From the NCBI GenBank assembly GCA_964399955.1, contig CAYNST010000006.1, forward strand, positions 1 through 59,557: a stretch of 59,557 nucleotides of DNA, in the 5' to 3' direction. The DNA comes from CAYNST01 sp964399955. GTDB taxonomy: Bacteria > Pseudomonadota > Gammaproteobacteria > Pseudomonadales > Cellvibrionaceae. The position numbers and the translations under genes are program-made. Under the pieces are notes generated by a model that saw nothing but the letters and a program-made list of their open reading frames with translations, was not told the origin of the DNA and searched no databases. The number at the start of each line of letters is the position of its first letter. The first letter of the stretch is position 1. Positions 16,027 through 25,389 of this stretch are shown here, one piece after another.

Positions 16027-19000
16027 ATGGCGGTGATTGATCCAGACAGCACTCAGGTTGACCAGGCCGTTGCCGAGGGCGGTGCCTATGAGGTTATCAC
16101 CAAGCGCTTGACCGAGCAGGGCACTGCGCTCAGAGCCTGCGCCGCCGCCCTGAACCAGGCGCGGCAGCAGGAGTTTGGCAGCTCGGAGATGGCCGTGATT
16201 GCCCGGGTGCGGGTGCGCACCGAGAACAACTGCTCGCCCCGGGATATAGTGCAGGTGGGCGAGCACCTGCTGTTTGGCTACAACGTATTCATCGGGCTTA
16301 AATCCGAAACAGAAGTGGCGGATGTTCTGGCGCTGTTCAAGTTGCAGGTGCAGGGCGACGAAACGGACATTTTGCCCGTGCCGCAAGCGGATACCTTTTT
16401 AGACGAGCCCCAGTTCGTCAAGGATTTTCAGGAACTTTACCGCTACTACAAACAAACCCGTCTGCTGCAGTTGAGAGTAAAAGACGGCAAATTGCTGGCG
16501 GCATTCCAGATTGGCGAGCGGCTCACGGACACCCGCGTGTTTCGCTGGAGCATTTCCGCCGACGGCAAGGTCATTCGCTACATCGACAACCGAGGCGAGC
16601 GGGATATTCAACTGCCATCCGCCTTTGATTTTGAATGGCATAAAACCAGTCGCGATCAGGTCGTCAACGGCAAACATCCGCATGTCAATATCCTTGACGA
16701 GCTGTTTGTTGAAACGGTAGGCGGAGATCTGACTGTCAAGGTAGAAAACAATACCGCCTCCGGCCGCGGTATTTACCATGAGCCGGTGGACGACGCCACT
16801 CAGTCCATTGACGACGCCGAATTCCATTACGCTGAAGTAGGCAGTCTGATTCTGTTGAAGATACTGCCTTACCGCGAAACCGCCTGGCGCTATCTGGTGT
16901 TCAACAAACTTACTCAGGAAGTGCGGCGCATAGACGCCATTGGCTCTTCCTGTGTGCAGCTGCCCGAGGATCACGGCATTGTCTTCCCCGGTGGTTATTA
17001 CCTGCAGACCGGCCAGTACAAAACCTTTGATGAGTCCAGCGCCGAGATGCTGTTCAAGCGGGTCATCCGCTCGCCTAACGGCGAGGACGTACTTTACGTA
17101 TTTTATGAGCCAACCAGCGGCACGGTAGGTCTGTTTGCCTACAACCTGATCAAAAAAAACCTGCAAAACCCGCTGTATGGTGACGGCTACGCCCTGGCGG
17201 ACGATGGCACGCTGGTTATTTTTGTGGCCCAGGAAGAACCCACCCGGGTGCACCCGATGCAGGTTTGGCGCACACCGTTCTGCAGCGATGAATTTGCCAG
17301 TCTGGAGCCGCCCAGGCAAAACTTTTTTGGCCGTATCGGCAATGCCGAGCTGGTGCGGGGAATCTCTGACCTGTACGCGGTGGGCCGCATAATCGACAAT
17401 CAGTCGGTGACCCTGCGCCTCTACGAAGAATTGCAGCGCGTGGCGCTGAAGGTGTTTGACGATCACTATTGGATAGAGGCAGAAGAAACCGCCGATGCTC
17501 CCGGTTTATTAAGAACCATCGCTCAAACCGCTGAGCTGGCCATCGACGAATTTGAAAAAGTACAAAGCATCCGCCAGCAGTCGCAGCGTGCGCTGGACGC
17601 GGCCAGCACCGAGCAGGGCCTGCTGCTTGACAGTGTCCGCGCTGCCGGCTGGGATACGGCCGAGGAGTATGTACTGGCTCTTGACCGCATCCGCAACCAG
17701 CGCGGTCACCTGGCAACCATCAGACAATACCGCTACATCAATACCAGCAAAATTGACGCACTGGATGCTGTATTGCTGGAGGCCCAGCATCACCTGAGTG
17801 CGCGTACGCTGGAGTTTCTGTCTGACGAGCAGGCGCTCTTGCCCTATCTGGAAAAAATCGAGTACTTCAATCAGGCCATCGCCGCCACGGAGACGGTTGC
17901 AGAGCTTTTGCCTTTGAAGGAGGAAATACAGTTAACCGCCGGCGGCCTTGATCTGCTGTCAGAACTGTTGTCCACCTTGAAAGCGGGGGATGCCACCGAG
18001 CGCACCCGAATCATCGATGCCATCTCCGAAGTTTACGCCCGGCTCAATCAAAGCAAGGCGCAGGCCCAGCACCGGCAGAACCAAATGGGCTCGCGCGAAG
18101 CCGTGGCCCAGTTCTCTGCCCAGTTCAAATTGTTTTCCCAAAGCATCACTAACGCTTTGGGCCAGGCCAATACGCCCGAGGCCTGCGATGAGCAAATGTC
18201 ACGTTTGCTGATTCAGCTTGAGGAGCTGGAAGGCCAGTTTGCCGACCACGAACAATTCCTAAGCGACATAGTTACCAAACGCGAAGAAGTGTTTGACGTG
18301 TTTGAGGCGCACAAGCAGCGGCTGCTGGACGAGCGCGGTCGGCGGGCGCAGGCCATTTTTGACGCCGGGCAGCGGGTACTGGGCAGCATTGAGCGCCGCT
18401 CGCAAAAATTCATCGAGCCGGACCCGCTCAACACTTTTTTTGCCGCCGACCCTCTGGTGCTGAAGATCCGCGAGTTTGTGGAGCAATTGCACCAGTTGGA
18501 CAACAGCGTCAAGGCCGACGACTTGGATGCGCGCCTGAAAGGGCTGCGCGACCAAGCCTCCCGCGCGCTGCGAGACAAGCGCGAGCTGTTTGAAGAGGGC
18601 GGTGCGGTGGCCCGCCTGGGGCCGCGCCACCGCTTCAACGTCAACACCCAGGAGCTGGATCTTACCTTGCTGGCCCGCAACGGCCAGTTGGTTTATCACC
18701 TCACCGGCACCCAATATTATCAACCGGTTGACGAGCCGGAGCTGGAACGGCTGAAACCCTTCTGGAGTGTTGCCCTGGCGTCCGAAAGCGCGGAGGTTTA
18801 CCGCGCCGAGTTTCTGGCCGATGAAATACTGCACGCCGCCCGGGCGCAGCGCGACGGCCTGAGCCTGGACGGCTTGCACCAGGCCCTGTTGCAGGGCGCG
18901 CAACTGGACAAACTGGTCCGCGATTTTGCTGCGCCGCGATATCAGGAGGGGTATGAAAAAGGCATTCACGACCACGATGCCGCGCTTATTCTGAAGGCGC

Positions 19001-21282
19001 TTCTGCCCGCGTTGCAGCAAGTGGACCTGCTGCGCTTTGAGCCGGCTGCCCGCGCTTTGGCGCAGGTGTTCTGGTGCGCAATCAGCGGCCCCGCAGCAGC
19101 ACCGTCCGGCAGTTGGCTGGAGCGGGCACAATCCGCTTTGGAGTTAAAGGGCATGTTTGGCGATGCTGCGGCGGCGGACGGCCTGGCCCAGGAGATAGAC
19201 ACGACGCTACAGGTTTTTTTGGATCAACACCCGCTACCGGTGCAAGCGGCGGAGATACAGCAGGCGGCGGCCTATCTGGTGGAGGAGTTGGGCCGTGAGC
19301 AGCTGGAGTTTGTGAGCAGTCACTATGCGCAGGAGCTTGCGGATACGCTGGTCTCGTCTGTAGGCGCAACCCGCTGGCGGCGTTTGCAGGCGACGCTTGA
19401 GTCACTGGAGTCCTCACCCGCGCTCGCCTGGCAGCTCTGCAGCAACTGGCTGCAGGGACTGGTGCAGAACAAAGGCCTGCAGCAGCTTGCGCGCTACCTT
19501 CCCGAGGCGTGTGCCTTACTCACTACCGGGCCGCGTCTATCCCGCCGCGCAACAGAGGTGGACCTGGATCTTACTATCAGTGGACTGATGGGGCAGCACG
19601 CCACGCTTGCGGATCAACAGTTGCGCATCTCCGTTGACGGCTTCCTGGCCCGCCTGCAACGCCACAGGCAGGAGTTTGTGCCGGCTTACAAACACTACCT
19701 GCAATTGCGCCACGAACTGCTTGAGCGCCAGCGCAGGGCGTTGAGGCTGCACGAGTTCAAGGCTCGCCCTCTCAGCTCCTTTGTGCGCAACCGGCTGATC
19801 AACGAGGCCTATTTGCCCATCATTGGCGACAACTTCGCCAAGCAGATGGGCACGGCCGGTGAGACCAAGCGCTCGGACCTGATGGGACTGCTGATGCTGA
19901 TCTCGCCGCCCGGCTACGGCAAAACCACGCTGATGGAATACGTCGCGCACCGCTTGGGCCTGATTTTCATGAAAATCAACTGCCCCTCGCTGGGCCACGA
20001 GGTGACCTCCCTCGACCCGGCCAAAGCGCCCAACAGCACGGCGCAACAGGAGTTGATCAAGCTGAACCTGGCGCTGGAGATGGGCGACAACGTGATGCTT
20101 TACCTGGACGACATTCAGCACACGGATCCAGAGTTCCTGCAGAAGTTTATCTCACTGTGTGACGGCACCCGGCGCATAGAAGGCGTGTGGCAGGGGCAGA
20201 GTAAAACCTACGACCTGCGTGGCAGAAAGTTCTGCGTGGTCATGGCGGGCAACCCCTATACCGAGTCTGGCGCTGTATTCAAGATTCCGGACATGCTGGC
20301 CAACCGTGCCGATATCTACAACCTGGGCGATATCCTGGGCGGCATGGAAGAGCCCTTTGCCTTGAGCTACATCGAAAACGGTCTCACCTCCAACGCCGTG
20401 CTGGCACCGCTGGCAACGCGGGACATTGAAGACGTCTACCGGTTTGTGAAAATGGCGCAGGGTGAATCTGTCGCCACCACGGATATGAGCCACGCTTACT
20501 CCAGTGCGGAGGCGAGTGAAATTGTCGGCGTTCTGCAAAAGCTGTTTGCCATTCGCGATGTGGTGCTCAAGGTCAACCAGCAGTATATTCAGTCCGCAGC
20601 TCAGGCGGACCGCTACCGCGTAGAGCCGCCCTTCCGCCTGCAGGGCAGCTACCGCAACATGAACAAGATGGCAGAGAAGGTGCAGGCGGTGATGAACGCG
20701 GCAGAGCTTGAGCAGTTAATTGCCGACCACTATGTGGGCGAAGCGCAGCTTCTGACCACCGGTGCGGAAGAAAACCTGCTGAAGCTGGGTGAGCTGCGCG
20801 GCAGCCTAAGCCAGCAGCAACAGGCGCGCTGGCAGCAAATTAAAGCCGATTTTTTACGCAACAAAGCCATGGGTGGGGACGAGGGCGATGCCGGCCAAAA
20901 AATAGCCGCGCAGCTGACAGATCTGGTCGCGGGCCTGCAGCACCTTGCAACAAGTGCGGCCAGTTGGACGCAATCCAAAGACCGTACAGAACAGAATCAG
21001 GCCAGTATGCTCACGCAGTTGAAGCAGATTGTTGACGCCGCCCGGCCAGAGGTCAAGGTCATCAACCAGCCGGTTCCCGGGCTGGACACCTTGCTGCAGA
21101 AGCTCACCGACTCCATTGAAAACAGTCTGTACCCCATTGTGCGCAGCATGGACAAAAAGCTGGAGATAGACCTGCGCACCCATTACAAAATGAAAGATAT
21201 CTCCCAGCAGTTGGCGGATATCGAACAAAAAATTCAACAGGAACTGGCCGAGCAACGTAGGACTCCACCTGAGGCAAACTGA
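16027..21282 (+). CDS. Large AAA ATPase annotated in relatives as DNA repair ATPase
   Basis: The 1751-aa protein is long and mostly helical. The first 500 residues form a beta-rich module (DTRVFRWSISADGKVIRYID). Residues 500-900 are coiled-coil-like. A AAA-type ATPase domain lies around residue 1290 onward: Walker A in SPPGYGKTTLMEY, Walker B in LYLDDIQH, and a sensor-like region (VVMAGNPYTESGAVFKIPDM). The tail is again helical. Homologues are called DNA repair ATPase, a weakly grounded name. They are often found with flotillin, YjfI/PspA-like or other membrane-stress genes, as here, so a role in membrane or stress remodelling is as likely. It is followed 39 bp later by the rhomboid gene. 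Confidence 0.8.
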   Translation: MAVIDPDSTQVDQAVAEGGAYEVITKRLTEQGTALRACAAALNQARQQEFGSSEMAVIARVRVRTENNCSPRDIVQVGEHLLFGYNVFIGLKSETEVADVLALFKLQVQGDETDILPVPQADTFLDEPQFVKDFQELYRYYKQTRLLQLRVKDGKLLAAFQIGERLTDTRVFRWSISADGKVIRYIDNRGERDIQLPSAFDFEWHKTSRDQVVNGKHPHVNILDELFVETVGGDLTVKVENNTASGRGIYHEPVDDATQSIDDAEFHYAEVGSLILLKILPYRETAWRYLVFNKLTQEVRRIDAIGSSCVQLPEDHGIVFPGGYYLQTGQYKTFDESSAEMLFKRVIRSPNGEDVLYVFYEPTSGTVGLFAYNLIKKNLQNPLYGDGYALADDGTLVIFVAQEEPTRVHPMQVWRTPFCSDEFASLEPPRQNFFGRIGNAELVRGISDLYAVGRIIDNQSVTLRLYEELQRVALKVFDDHYWIEAEETADAPGLLRTIAQTAELAIDEFEKVQSIRQQSQRALDAASTEQGLLLDSVRAAGWDTAEEYVLALDRIRNQRGHLATIRQYRYINTSKIDALDAVLLEAQHHLSARTLEFLSDEQALLPYLEKIEYFNQAIAATETVAELLPLKEEIQLTAGGLDLLSELLSTLKAGDATERTRIIDAISEVYARLNQSKAQAQHRQNQMGSREAVAQFSAQFKLFSQSITNALGQANTPEACDEQMSRLLIQLEELEGQFADHEQFLSDIVTKREEVFDVFEAHKQRLLDERGRRAQAIFDAGQRVLGSIERRSQKFIEPDPLNTFFAADPLVLKIREFVEQLHQLDNSVKADDLDARLKGLRDQASRALRDKRELFEEGGAVARLGPRHRFNVNTQELDLTLLARNGQLVYHLTGTQYYQPVDEPELERLKPFWSVALASESAEVYRAEFLADEILHAARAQRDGLSLDGLHQALLQGAQLDKLVRDFAAPRYQEGYEKGIHDHDAALILKALLPALQQVDLLRFEPAARALAQVFWCAISGPAAAPSGSWLERAQSALELKGMFGDAAAADGLAQEIDTTLQVFLDQHPLPVQAAEIQQAAAYLVEELGREQLEFVSSHYAQELADTLVSSVGATRWRRLQATLESLESSPALAWQLCSNWLQGLVQNKGLQQLARYLPEACALLTTGPRLSRRATEVDLDLTISGLMGQHATLADQQLRISVDGFLARLQRHRQEFVPAYKHYLQLRHELLERQRRALRLHEFKARPLSSFVRNRLINEAYLPIIGDNFAKQMGTAGETKRSDLMGLLMLISPPGYGKTTLMEYVAHRLGLIFMKINCPSLGHEVTSLDPAKAPNSTAQQELIKLNLALEMGDNVMLYLDDIQHTDPEFLQKFISLCDGTRRIEGVWQGQSKTYDLRGRKFCVVMAGNPYTESGAVFKIPDMLANRADIYNLGDILGGMEEPFALSYIENGLTSNAVLAPLATRDIEDVYRFVKMAQGESVATTDMSHAYSSAEASEIVGVLQKLFAIRDVVLKVNQQYIQSAAQADRYRVEPPFRLQGSYRNMNKMAEKVQAVMNAAELEQLIADHYVGEAQLLTTGAEENLLKLGELRGSLSQQQQARWQQIKADFLRNKAMGGDEGDAGQKIAAQLTDLVAGLQHLATSAASWTQSKDRTEQNQASMLTQLKQIVDAARPEVKVINQPVPGLDTLLQKLTDSIENSLYPIVRSMDKKLEIDLRTHYKMKDISQQLADIEQKIQQELAEQRRTPPEAN

Positions 21283-21321
21283 ATAATCACACCGAAACCT
21301 GACCGAGGACGGCCCCGAGTT

Positions 21322-21882
21322 ATGAAGCAAGTTCGCCGCAGTGGCATTAGGTTGATTTTGTATCTGCTCGGACTGATGGTGGTTGTGCACATTGTCAACA
21401 TCCTGAGCGGCGGCACCCTGGTCCAACTGGGCATACTGCCGCGCGACCCCTCCAGCCTGGTGTTCATCTTCACCGCACCCTTCATCCACGCCAACTGGAT
21501 GCATCTGCTCAACAATTTGTTGGGGTTGGCGGTGTTCAGCGGCTTTTGTCTGCTGAAGGGGGTGCAGTTCTACCTGCGCTCCAGTTTGTTCATCATTGCA
21601 GCAAGTGGGCTGTTGCTGTGGCTGTTTGGCCGGGCGGGCCTGCACGTGGGCGCCAGCGGCTGGATCTTTGGCCTGTGGAGCCTGACCATTGCTCTGGCGG
21701 TATTCGAGCGCAGTCTGCTGAACATTGTTGTGGCTTTGGTGGTGGTGATCTTCTACGGCGGCATGGCCTTCGGCATGATGCCGAGCAACCCACTGGTGTC
21801 TTTTGAAGGGCATATCTTTGGTGCGCTGGCCGGAGTGGTAGCAGCGGCTTATTACGGCAGGCGTCGCAGGCCCAGGCGCTGA
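21322..21882 (+). CDS. Rhomboid-family intramembrane serine protease
   Basis: The 186-aa product has six hydrophobic helices. The rhomboid signatures are present: HANWMHLLNN (residues 56-65), GASGWIFG with the catalytic Ser at 112, and EGHIFGALAG with the catalytic His at 164. The Ser-His dyad is intact, so cleavage of membrane proteins within the bilayer is likely. The substrate is unknown. It starts 39 bp after the large ATPase and probably shares its transcript, which suggests a joint role in membrane-protein quality control. An inverted repeat follows the stop. Confidence 0.9.
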   Translation: MKQVRRSGIRLILYLLGLMVVVHIVNILSGGTLVQLGILPRDPSSLVFIFTAPFIHANWMHLLNNLLGLAVFSGFCLLKGVQFYLRSSLFIIAASGLLLWLFGRAGLHVGASGWIFGLWSLTIALAVFERSLLNIVVALVVVIFYGGMAFGMMPSNPLVSFEGHIFGALAGVVAAAYYGRRRRPRR

Positions 21883-21898
21883 AACTGTCGTAACTGTC

Positions 21899-21931
21899 GG
21901 GGGGGGGGCAAGGCGGGGCGGCCCGCCTTGC
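21899..21931. terminator. Bidirectional hairpin with a G10 tract
   Basis: GCAAGGCGGG at 21908-21917 pairs perfectly with CCCGCCTTGC at 21922-21931 around a four-base loop. It sits between two convergent genes, rhomboid (+) and a small protein (-), and can end transcription from both sides. Ten G residues run at 21899-21908 just before it. No T run is present, so termination would rely on the stem strength. Confidence 0.55.
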
Positions 21932-21938
21932 CAGTGTA

Positions 21939-22142
21939 CTACTCGGCCTGTTCGGCTTCGCTGGTTTCTTCCACGGCTTCTGGCGCTGGCTTGGGTTCGG
22001 GCTGCTTCAGCAGTCCTTCTGCCTTCAGTACTTCAACTTTCTTCTCACCGTTGACCGGCTTCTTCTTGGCGTCTTTGACTGCGTAACGGCCATCTTCACG
22101 TTTGAAGATGCTGTACTCGGCAGTTTGTTTGATCTTCTTCAT
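21939..22142 (-). CDS. Small charged protein, unknown function
   Basis: An AAGGA box lies just upstream of the ATG at 22140-22142. The 67-aa product begins MKKIKQTAEYSIFKREDGRY and AVKDAKKKPVNGEKKVEVL, a compact Lys-rich part. It ends in an acidic Pro/Glu/Ala tail (EPKPAPEAVEETSEAEQAE). The YSIFKREDGRYAV stretch looks like a small beta hairpin. No signal peptide or TM helix. Similar small proteins occur in other Gammaproteobacteria, with no known role. Codon use and ribosome site support a real gene. Confidence 0.75.
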   Translation of the reverse strand: MKKIKQTAEYSIFKREDGRYAVKDAKKKPVNGEKKVEVLKAEGLLKQPEPKPAPEAVEETSEAEQAE

Positions 22143-22471
22143 GTGCCTTTCCTTGTGTGTGGGGATAATGGGTACGCCTCTTTGGGCGCCCGGCAGTTTA
22201 CGAGTGACGCGGGCAAAAATCCAGAACTTAGCTTACTAATTGTACAATCCGGCAGATTTTTCTTGATCGGGCGTTTGGCTTACAAAACTTGAGGTGAATA
22301 GCTGCAGTTTCGATATTGCAAAACGGTCCGCTTTCACTTATCGTTGCCTGGCCGTTCGGGAACGCCGAAGGGTCTCGCTGAAAGGGCTTTTAGCGAGTAT
22401 GTCCTGTCGATACCATCCAGATGGTCATACACCGGAAGCCCGTCAGAACACAAATACTAAGGAGCGATCAA
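22143..22471. promoter_or_regulatory. Divergent upstream region of the small protein and hcp
   Basis: This 329-bp AT-richer stretch must carry the promoter of the strongly expressed hcp gene. A TACAAT box at 22243-22248 fits a -10 element but has no good -35 partner. I checked for a sigma-54 GG-N10-GC pattern and found none with correct spacing. The end of the region has the hcp ribosome site (AAGGAG). Confidence 0.35.
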
Positions 22472-22954
22472 ATGGCTATTTATATTGAATACGCAGGTAT
22501 ACAAGGAAACGTAACTGCAACCGGTTTTGCGAATCACATCAAAGTCATGTCTGTTCATTTTGGTGTAGGCCGCGGCATCTCCATGGAAGCTGGCAACATG
22601 GCCAACCGTGAAGCCACCCGTCCCAGCCTCAGCGAAATCACCTTCAGCAAGCTTGCTGATATCTCCTCAACCTCTCTGTTCAAAGAATCTGTAACCGGCG
22701 CCGCAGGCAAGCTGGTCAAGATCAAGTTTGTTCAGACTGGTGCAGAGCAGGTTGTGCAGTTCATGGACTACGAACTGGAAGATTGCCTGGTCAGTGGTTA
22801 CTCCATCTCTGCCGACGGCGATGGTGACCCGATCGAGACCATCACCTTGAGCTTCGCCAAAATCATGGTTAACTACCACGACTACGACAAAGCCAACGCT
22901 GGCAAAAGCCCACAGCGCGTCGGTTACGATCTTACTGCTGCCAAACCTCTGTAG
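22472..22954 (+). CDS. hcp: T6SS tube protein Hcp (TssD)
   Basis: The ATG at 22472 follows AAGGAGCGATCAA; two earlier in-frame ATGs lack conservation. The 160-aa product begins MAIYIEYAGIQGNVTATGFA and contains the Hcp blocks VGRGISMEAGNMANREATRP, SEITFSKLADISSTSLFKES and GDPIETITLSFAKI. Hcp hexamers stack to form the inner tube that the sheath expels. The gene stands apart from the two main T6SS operons, with vgrG 165 bp downstream. A large hairpin between the two may keep Hcp in excess over VgrG. Length is typical for the Hcp1 family. Confidence 0.96.
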   Translation: MAIYIEYAGIQGNVTATGFANHIKVMSVHFGVGRGISMEAGNMANREATRPSLSEITFSKLADISSTSLFKESVTGAAGKLVKIKFVQTGAEQVVQFMDYELEDCLVSGYSISADGDGDPIETITLSFAKIMVNYHDYDKANAGKSPQRVGYDLTAAKPL

Positions 22955-22991
22955 TAGAACTTTTAAAGTCTGGGCGTTACGCCATTGGTTC

Positions 22992-23047
22992 GGCCTCACG
23001 GTTCCGCCAGTGGCTGTGTGCTGGCGCCAGCACACAGCTGTGAGGCC
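22992..23047 (+). promoter_or_regulatory. Large hairpin between hcp and vgrG
   Basis: Outer arms GGCCTCAC (22992-22999) and GTGAGGCC (23040-23047) enclose a perfect 26-base palindrome at 23013-23038 whose left half is GCTGTGTGCTGGC. In the mRNA this makes a very stable stem. No T run follows, so it is more likely an mRNA-protecting or attenuating element than a full terminator. Confidence 0.6.
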
Positions 23048-23119
23048 AATACCAGAATTTGTAGAACCTCATGGATGAGCTGGGTGCCCTGTGCGCGGCT
23101 CTAGCAGGTAAGTGGTTGT

Positions 23120-25003
23120 ATGGGTCAGCTCACACAGGAACATCGCCTGATATCAGTTACCGACTTTGGCCTGGGCAAAGACACGTTTGTCATTACCGGT
23201 CTGGACGGCAGCGAGCACATCTCCGAACTCTTCGAGTTTCAGCTGGACCTCCTTTCTCCAGCACTGGCCATATCGCCGGATAAAGTGATTGGCAAGGCGG
23301 CAACGGTCGTACTGCACACCCAGCAAGAGCGCGTCTTCCACGGCCTGGTCAAGTCTTTCGGTATCGGCGAGATGGGGCCGCACAATCACCGGCAGTACCG
23401 CCTAACCCTGGTGCCCTGGCTCTGGTTCTTGTCCAAGACGCAAAACTGTCGGGTGTTTCAGAAAAAGAACGTCAAGGAAATTGTCAGTCAAATCTTTGCC
23501 GACCACAATTTCACCGATTTTGAATTCAAAGCAACCGGTGGGCAAAAGCGCGCATACTGCGTGCAGTACAATGAAAGCGATCTGCATTTTGTCAGTCGTT
23601 TACTGGAAGAAGAAGGCATAGCCTATTTTTTCCAACACAGTCGCGACAAACACAACCTGATTCTGACGGACAAGTCCGAAACCTTCGAAGAAGTCCCGGA
23701 AACCAACCTGGAGTTTTCCAAGGGCTCGGCACCCCACGCACAGATCACCGAGTGGCAGCGCCTGCACGAGTTTCGCAAAGGGCAGTGGACGCTTAACGAC
23801 TACGCCTACGAAGAGCCCAACAAAAACCTGCTGGCGCTGGAAAAAACCACCAGCCGTTTCCAAAACAATCAGCGCTTCGAGCACTACGAGTATCCCGGCC
23901 ACTACAGCAGCGCCGGGCGTGAGCGCGCCACAACCCGCCTGCAGGCAGAAGAAACCTTGCGCAACCGCGTGCGCGGCACCAGCGCATGCAGCAGCTTCTG
24001 TGCCGCCGGCCAGTTCCGCCTGGCCAAGCACGACACCGCAGCCGAACAGGGCAAATACGCGTTGGTGAGCGTGCATCACACCGCCACCGACAGCAGTTTT
24101 TACAGCGGTGAGGCCGGCCAGAGTGGCTACAGTAATCGGTTTGTGTGCATTCCGGCCGACGTCACCTATCGGCCGGAGCCGCGACATCTGAAGCCGCAAA
24201 TGCCCGGCCCACAATCTGCTGTTGTAGTCGGGCCCGCAGGAGAAGAGATCTATCTGGATGAGCTGGGCCGCATTAAGCTGCAGTTTCATTGGGACAGGGA
24301 AGGGCAAAAGAACGAGCACAGCTCCTGTTTTGTGCGGGTCATGCAGAGTTGGGCCGGCAATGGTTGGGGCAGTCACTTCATCCCGCGCATTGGTCATGAA
24401 GTAATTGTCAGCTTTCTGGACGGGGACCCGGACCGCCCACTGGTAACCGGCTCGGTCTACAACGGTAAAAACCGGCCGGCGGATTTCTCCAAATCGCAAA
24501 GCGGCATCAAGTCCCGCTCTACCAAGGGTGGCAACGCGCAGAACTTCAACCAACTGCGCTTTGATGACAAAAAAGGCGACGAAGAAATCTACCTGCACGC
24601 CGAAAAAAACCTGGCGCTGCACGTTGAAAACGACGAGACACGCACAGTAGAAAACGACCGCTTCAAAACGGTGCAGGGCAATCAGAGCGAAGAAGTCGGC
24701 AAAAACAAAAGCATTCGCGTGCAGGGCGAGCACAGCGAAGCCATCAGCAAGAACATGACCATTGTCATCGACAAAGACCTGTCGGAGACGGTGGGTGGGT
24801 CCTATACCGAAACGGTCGTCAAGGACTCCATGCATACGGCCAAAACCATTACCTTCAAGGCCGAGAAAGAAATAGTTCTGCAAACCGGCTCTGCCAAAAT
24901 AGTTTTGAAAAACAATGGTGATATAACCATCAGCGGGAAAAACATATCCGTAAAAGGATCCGGCAACGTGGTCTTGAAAGGCAGCAAGGTCACCGCCAAC
25001 TAA
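23120..25003 (+). CDS. vgrG: T6SS spike protein VgrG (TssI)
   Basis: The 627-aa product shows the gp27-like region (FELFEFQLDLLS-type start, YRLTLVPWLWFLS, QYNESDLHFVSRLLEEEGI), the gp5 OB-fold (YLDELGRIKLQFHWDREG, CFVRVMQSWAGNGWG, IGHEVIVSFLDGDPDRP) and a beta-helix of VENDE/TVQGNQ-type repeats to the end (VVLKGSKVTAN). There is no C-terminal toxin domain, so it would carry separate cargo or a PAAR tip; no PAAR gene was seen in the window. It follows hcp on the same strand and is followed by a strong hairpin. Confidence 0.96.
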   Translation: MGQLTQEHRLISVTDFGLGKDTFVITGLDGSEHISELFEFQLDLLSPALAISPDKVIGKAATVVLHTQQERVFHGLVKSFGIGEMGPHNHRQYRLTLVPWLWFLSKTQNCRVFQKKNVKEIVSQIFADHNFTDFEFKATGGQKRAYCVQYNESDLHFVSRLLEEEGIAYFFQHSRDKHNLILTDKSETFEEVPETNLEFSKGSAPHAQITEWQRLHEFRKGQWTLNDYAYEEPNKNLLALEKTTSRFQNNQRFEHYEYPGHYSSAGRERATTRLQAEETLRNRVRGTSACSSFCAAGQFRLAKHDTAAEQGKYALVSVHHTATDSSFYSGEAGQSGYSNRFVCIPADVTYRPEPRHLKPQMPGPQSAVVVGPAGEEIYLDELGRIKLQFHWDREGQKNEHSSCFVRVMQSWAGNGWGSHFIPRIGHEVIVSFLDGDPDRPLVTGSVYNGKNRPADFSKSQSGIKSRSTKGGNAQNFNQLRFDDKKGDEEIYLHAEKNLALHVENDETRTVENDRFKTVQGNQSEEVGKNKSIRVQGEHSEAISKNMTIVIDKDLSETVGGSYTETVVKDSMHTAKTITFKAEKEIVLQTGSAKIVLKNNGDITISGKNISVKGSGNVVLKGSKVTAN

Positions 25004-25020
25004 AATCCGCTGCCCACCCA

Positions 25021-25065
25021 GCAACAGGCGCGCCGCTCACAGCTTGAGAGCGGCGCGCCTGTTGC
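25021..25065 (+). terminator. 18-bp perfect hairpin after vgrG
   Basis: GCAACAGGCGCGCCGCTC (25021-25038) pairs perfectly with its complement at 25048-25065 around a nine-base loop. It lies 18 bases after the vgrG stop. The T run is missing, but the 18-bp GC-rich stem should stop or protect the transcript. Confidence 0.65.
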
Positions 25066-25389
25066 TGTTGAGTCACCGGTAGACCCGTGCTTGCGGGTAA
25101 AGCATGCCCGCACTGGATACACCGCCTCCTGGGCATGGGTGCCAAAAAAGACATTTGCGCGCGTGTTGGGCTTGTACTTTGTATCAATCGCACGTTTAAT
25201 GAGCGCCTCGCGCGCCCCACGGCAGGGCTTCAGAGTGCCAGTGAAGTACAGCGGGGTGTGGGGCGACGGCTCACAGGCGGTCTGGGCGGCGCATATTCGC
25301 AGCCAACATGGCTGTTTACCCCAACCCGCCCCGGCCTTGGGCCACAACTTGCCAACGCGAGTTGCCAATCCAGTGTCAACAGCAAGTAG
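25066..25389. other. Intergenic stretch after vgrG
   Basis: About 320 bp without a supported gene. Open frames on both strands lack ribosome sites. This is where an effector or adaptor gene is often found after vgrG; none is here. The promoter of the TPR operon should lie in this stretch but is not clear. Confidence 0.4.

Noticed and set aside
22201..22290. Possible sigma-54 promoter before hcp
   Set aside because: GGC and TTG elements are present but the spacing differs by two bases from GG-N10-GC, so the match fails.
22294..22488. Small frame upstream of hcp
   Set aside because: No ribosome site, overlaps the hcp start region, no recognisable sequence.
23600..25024. Long minus-strand frame (474 codons) opposite vgrG
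   Set aside because: Shadow frame; the plus strand encodes a complete VgrG with all conserved blocks.
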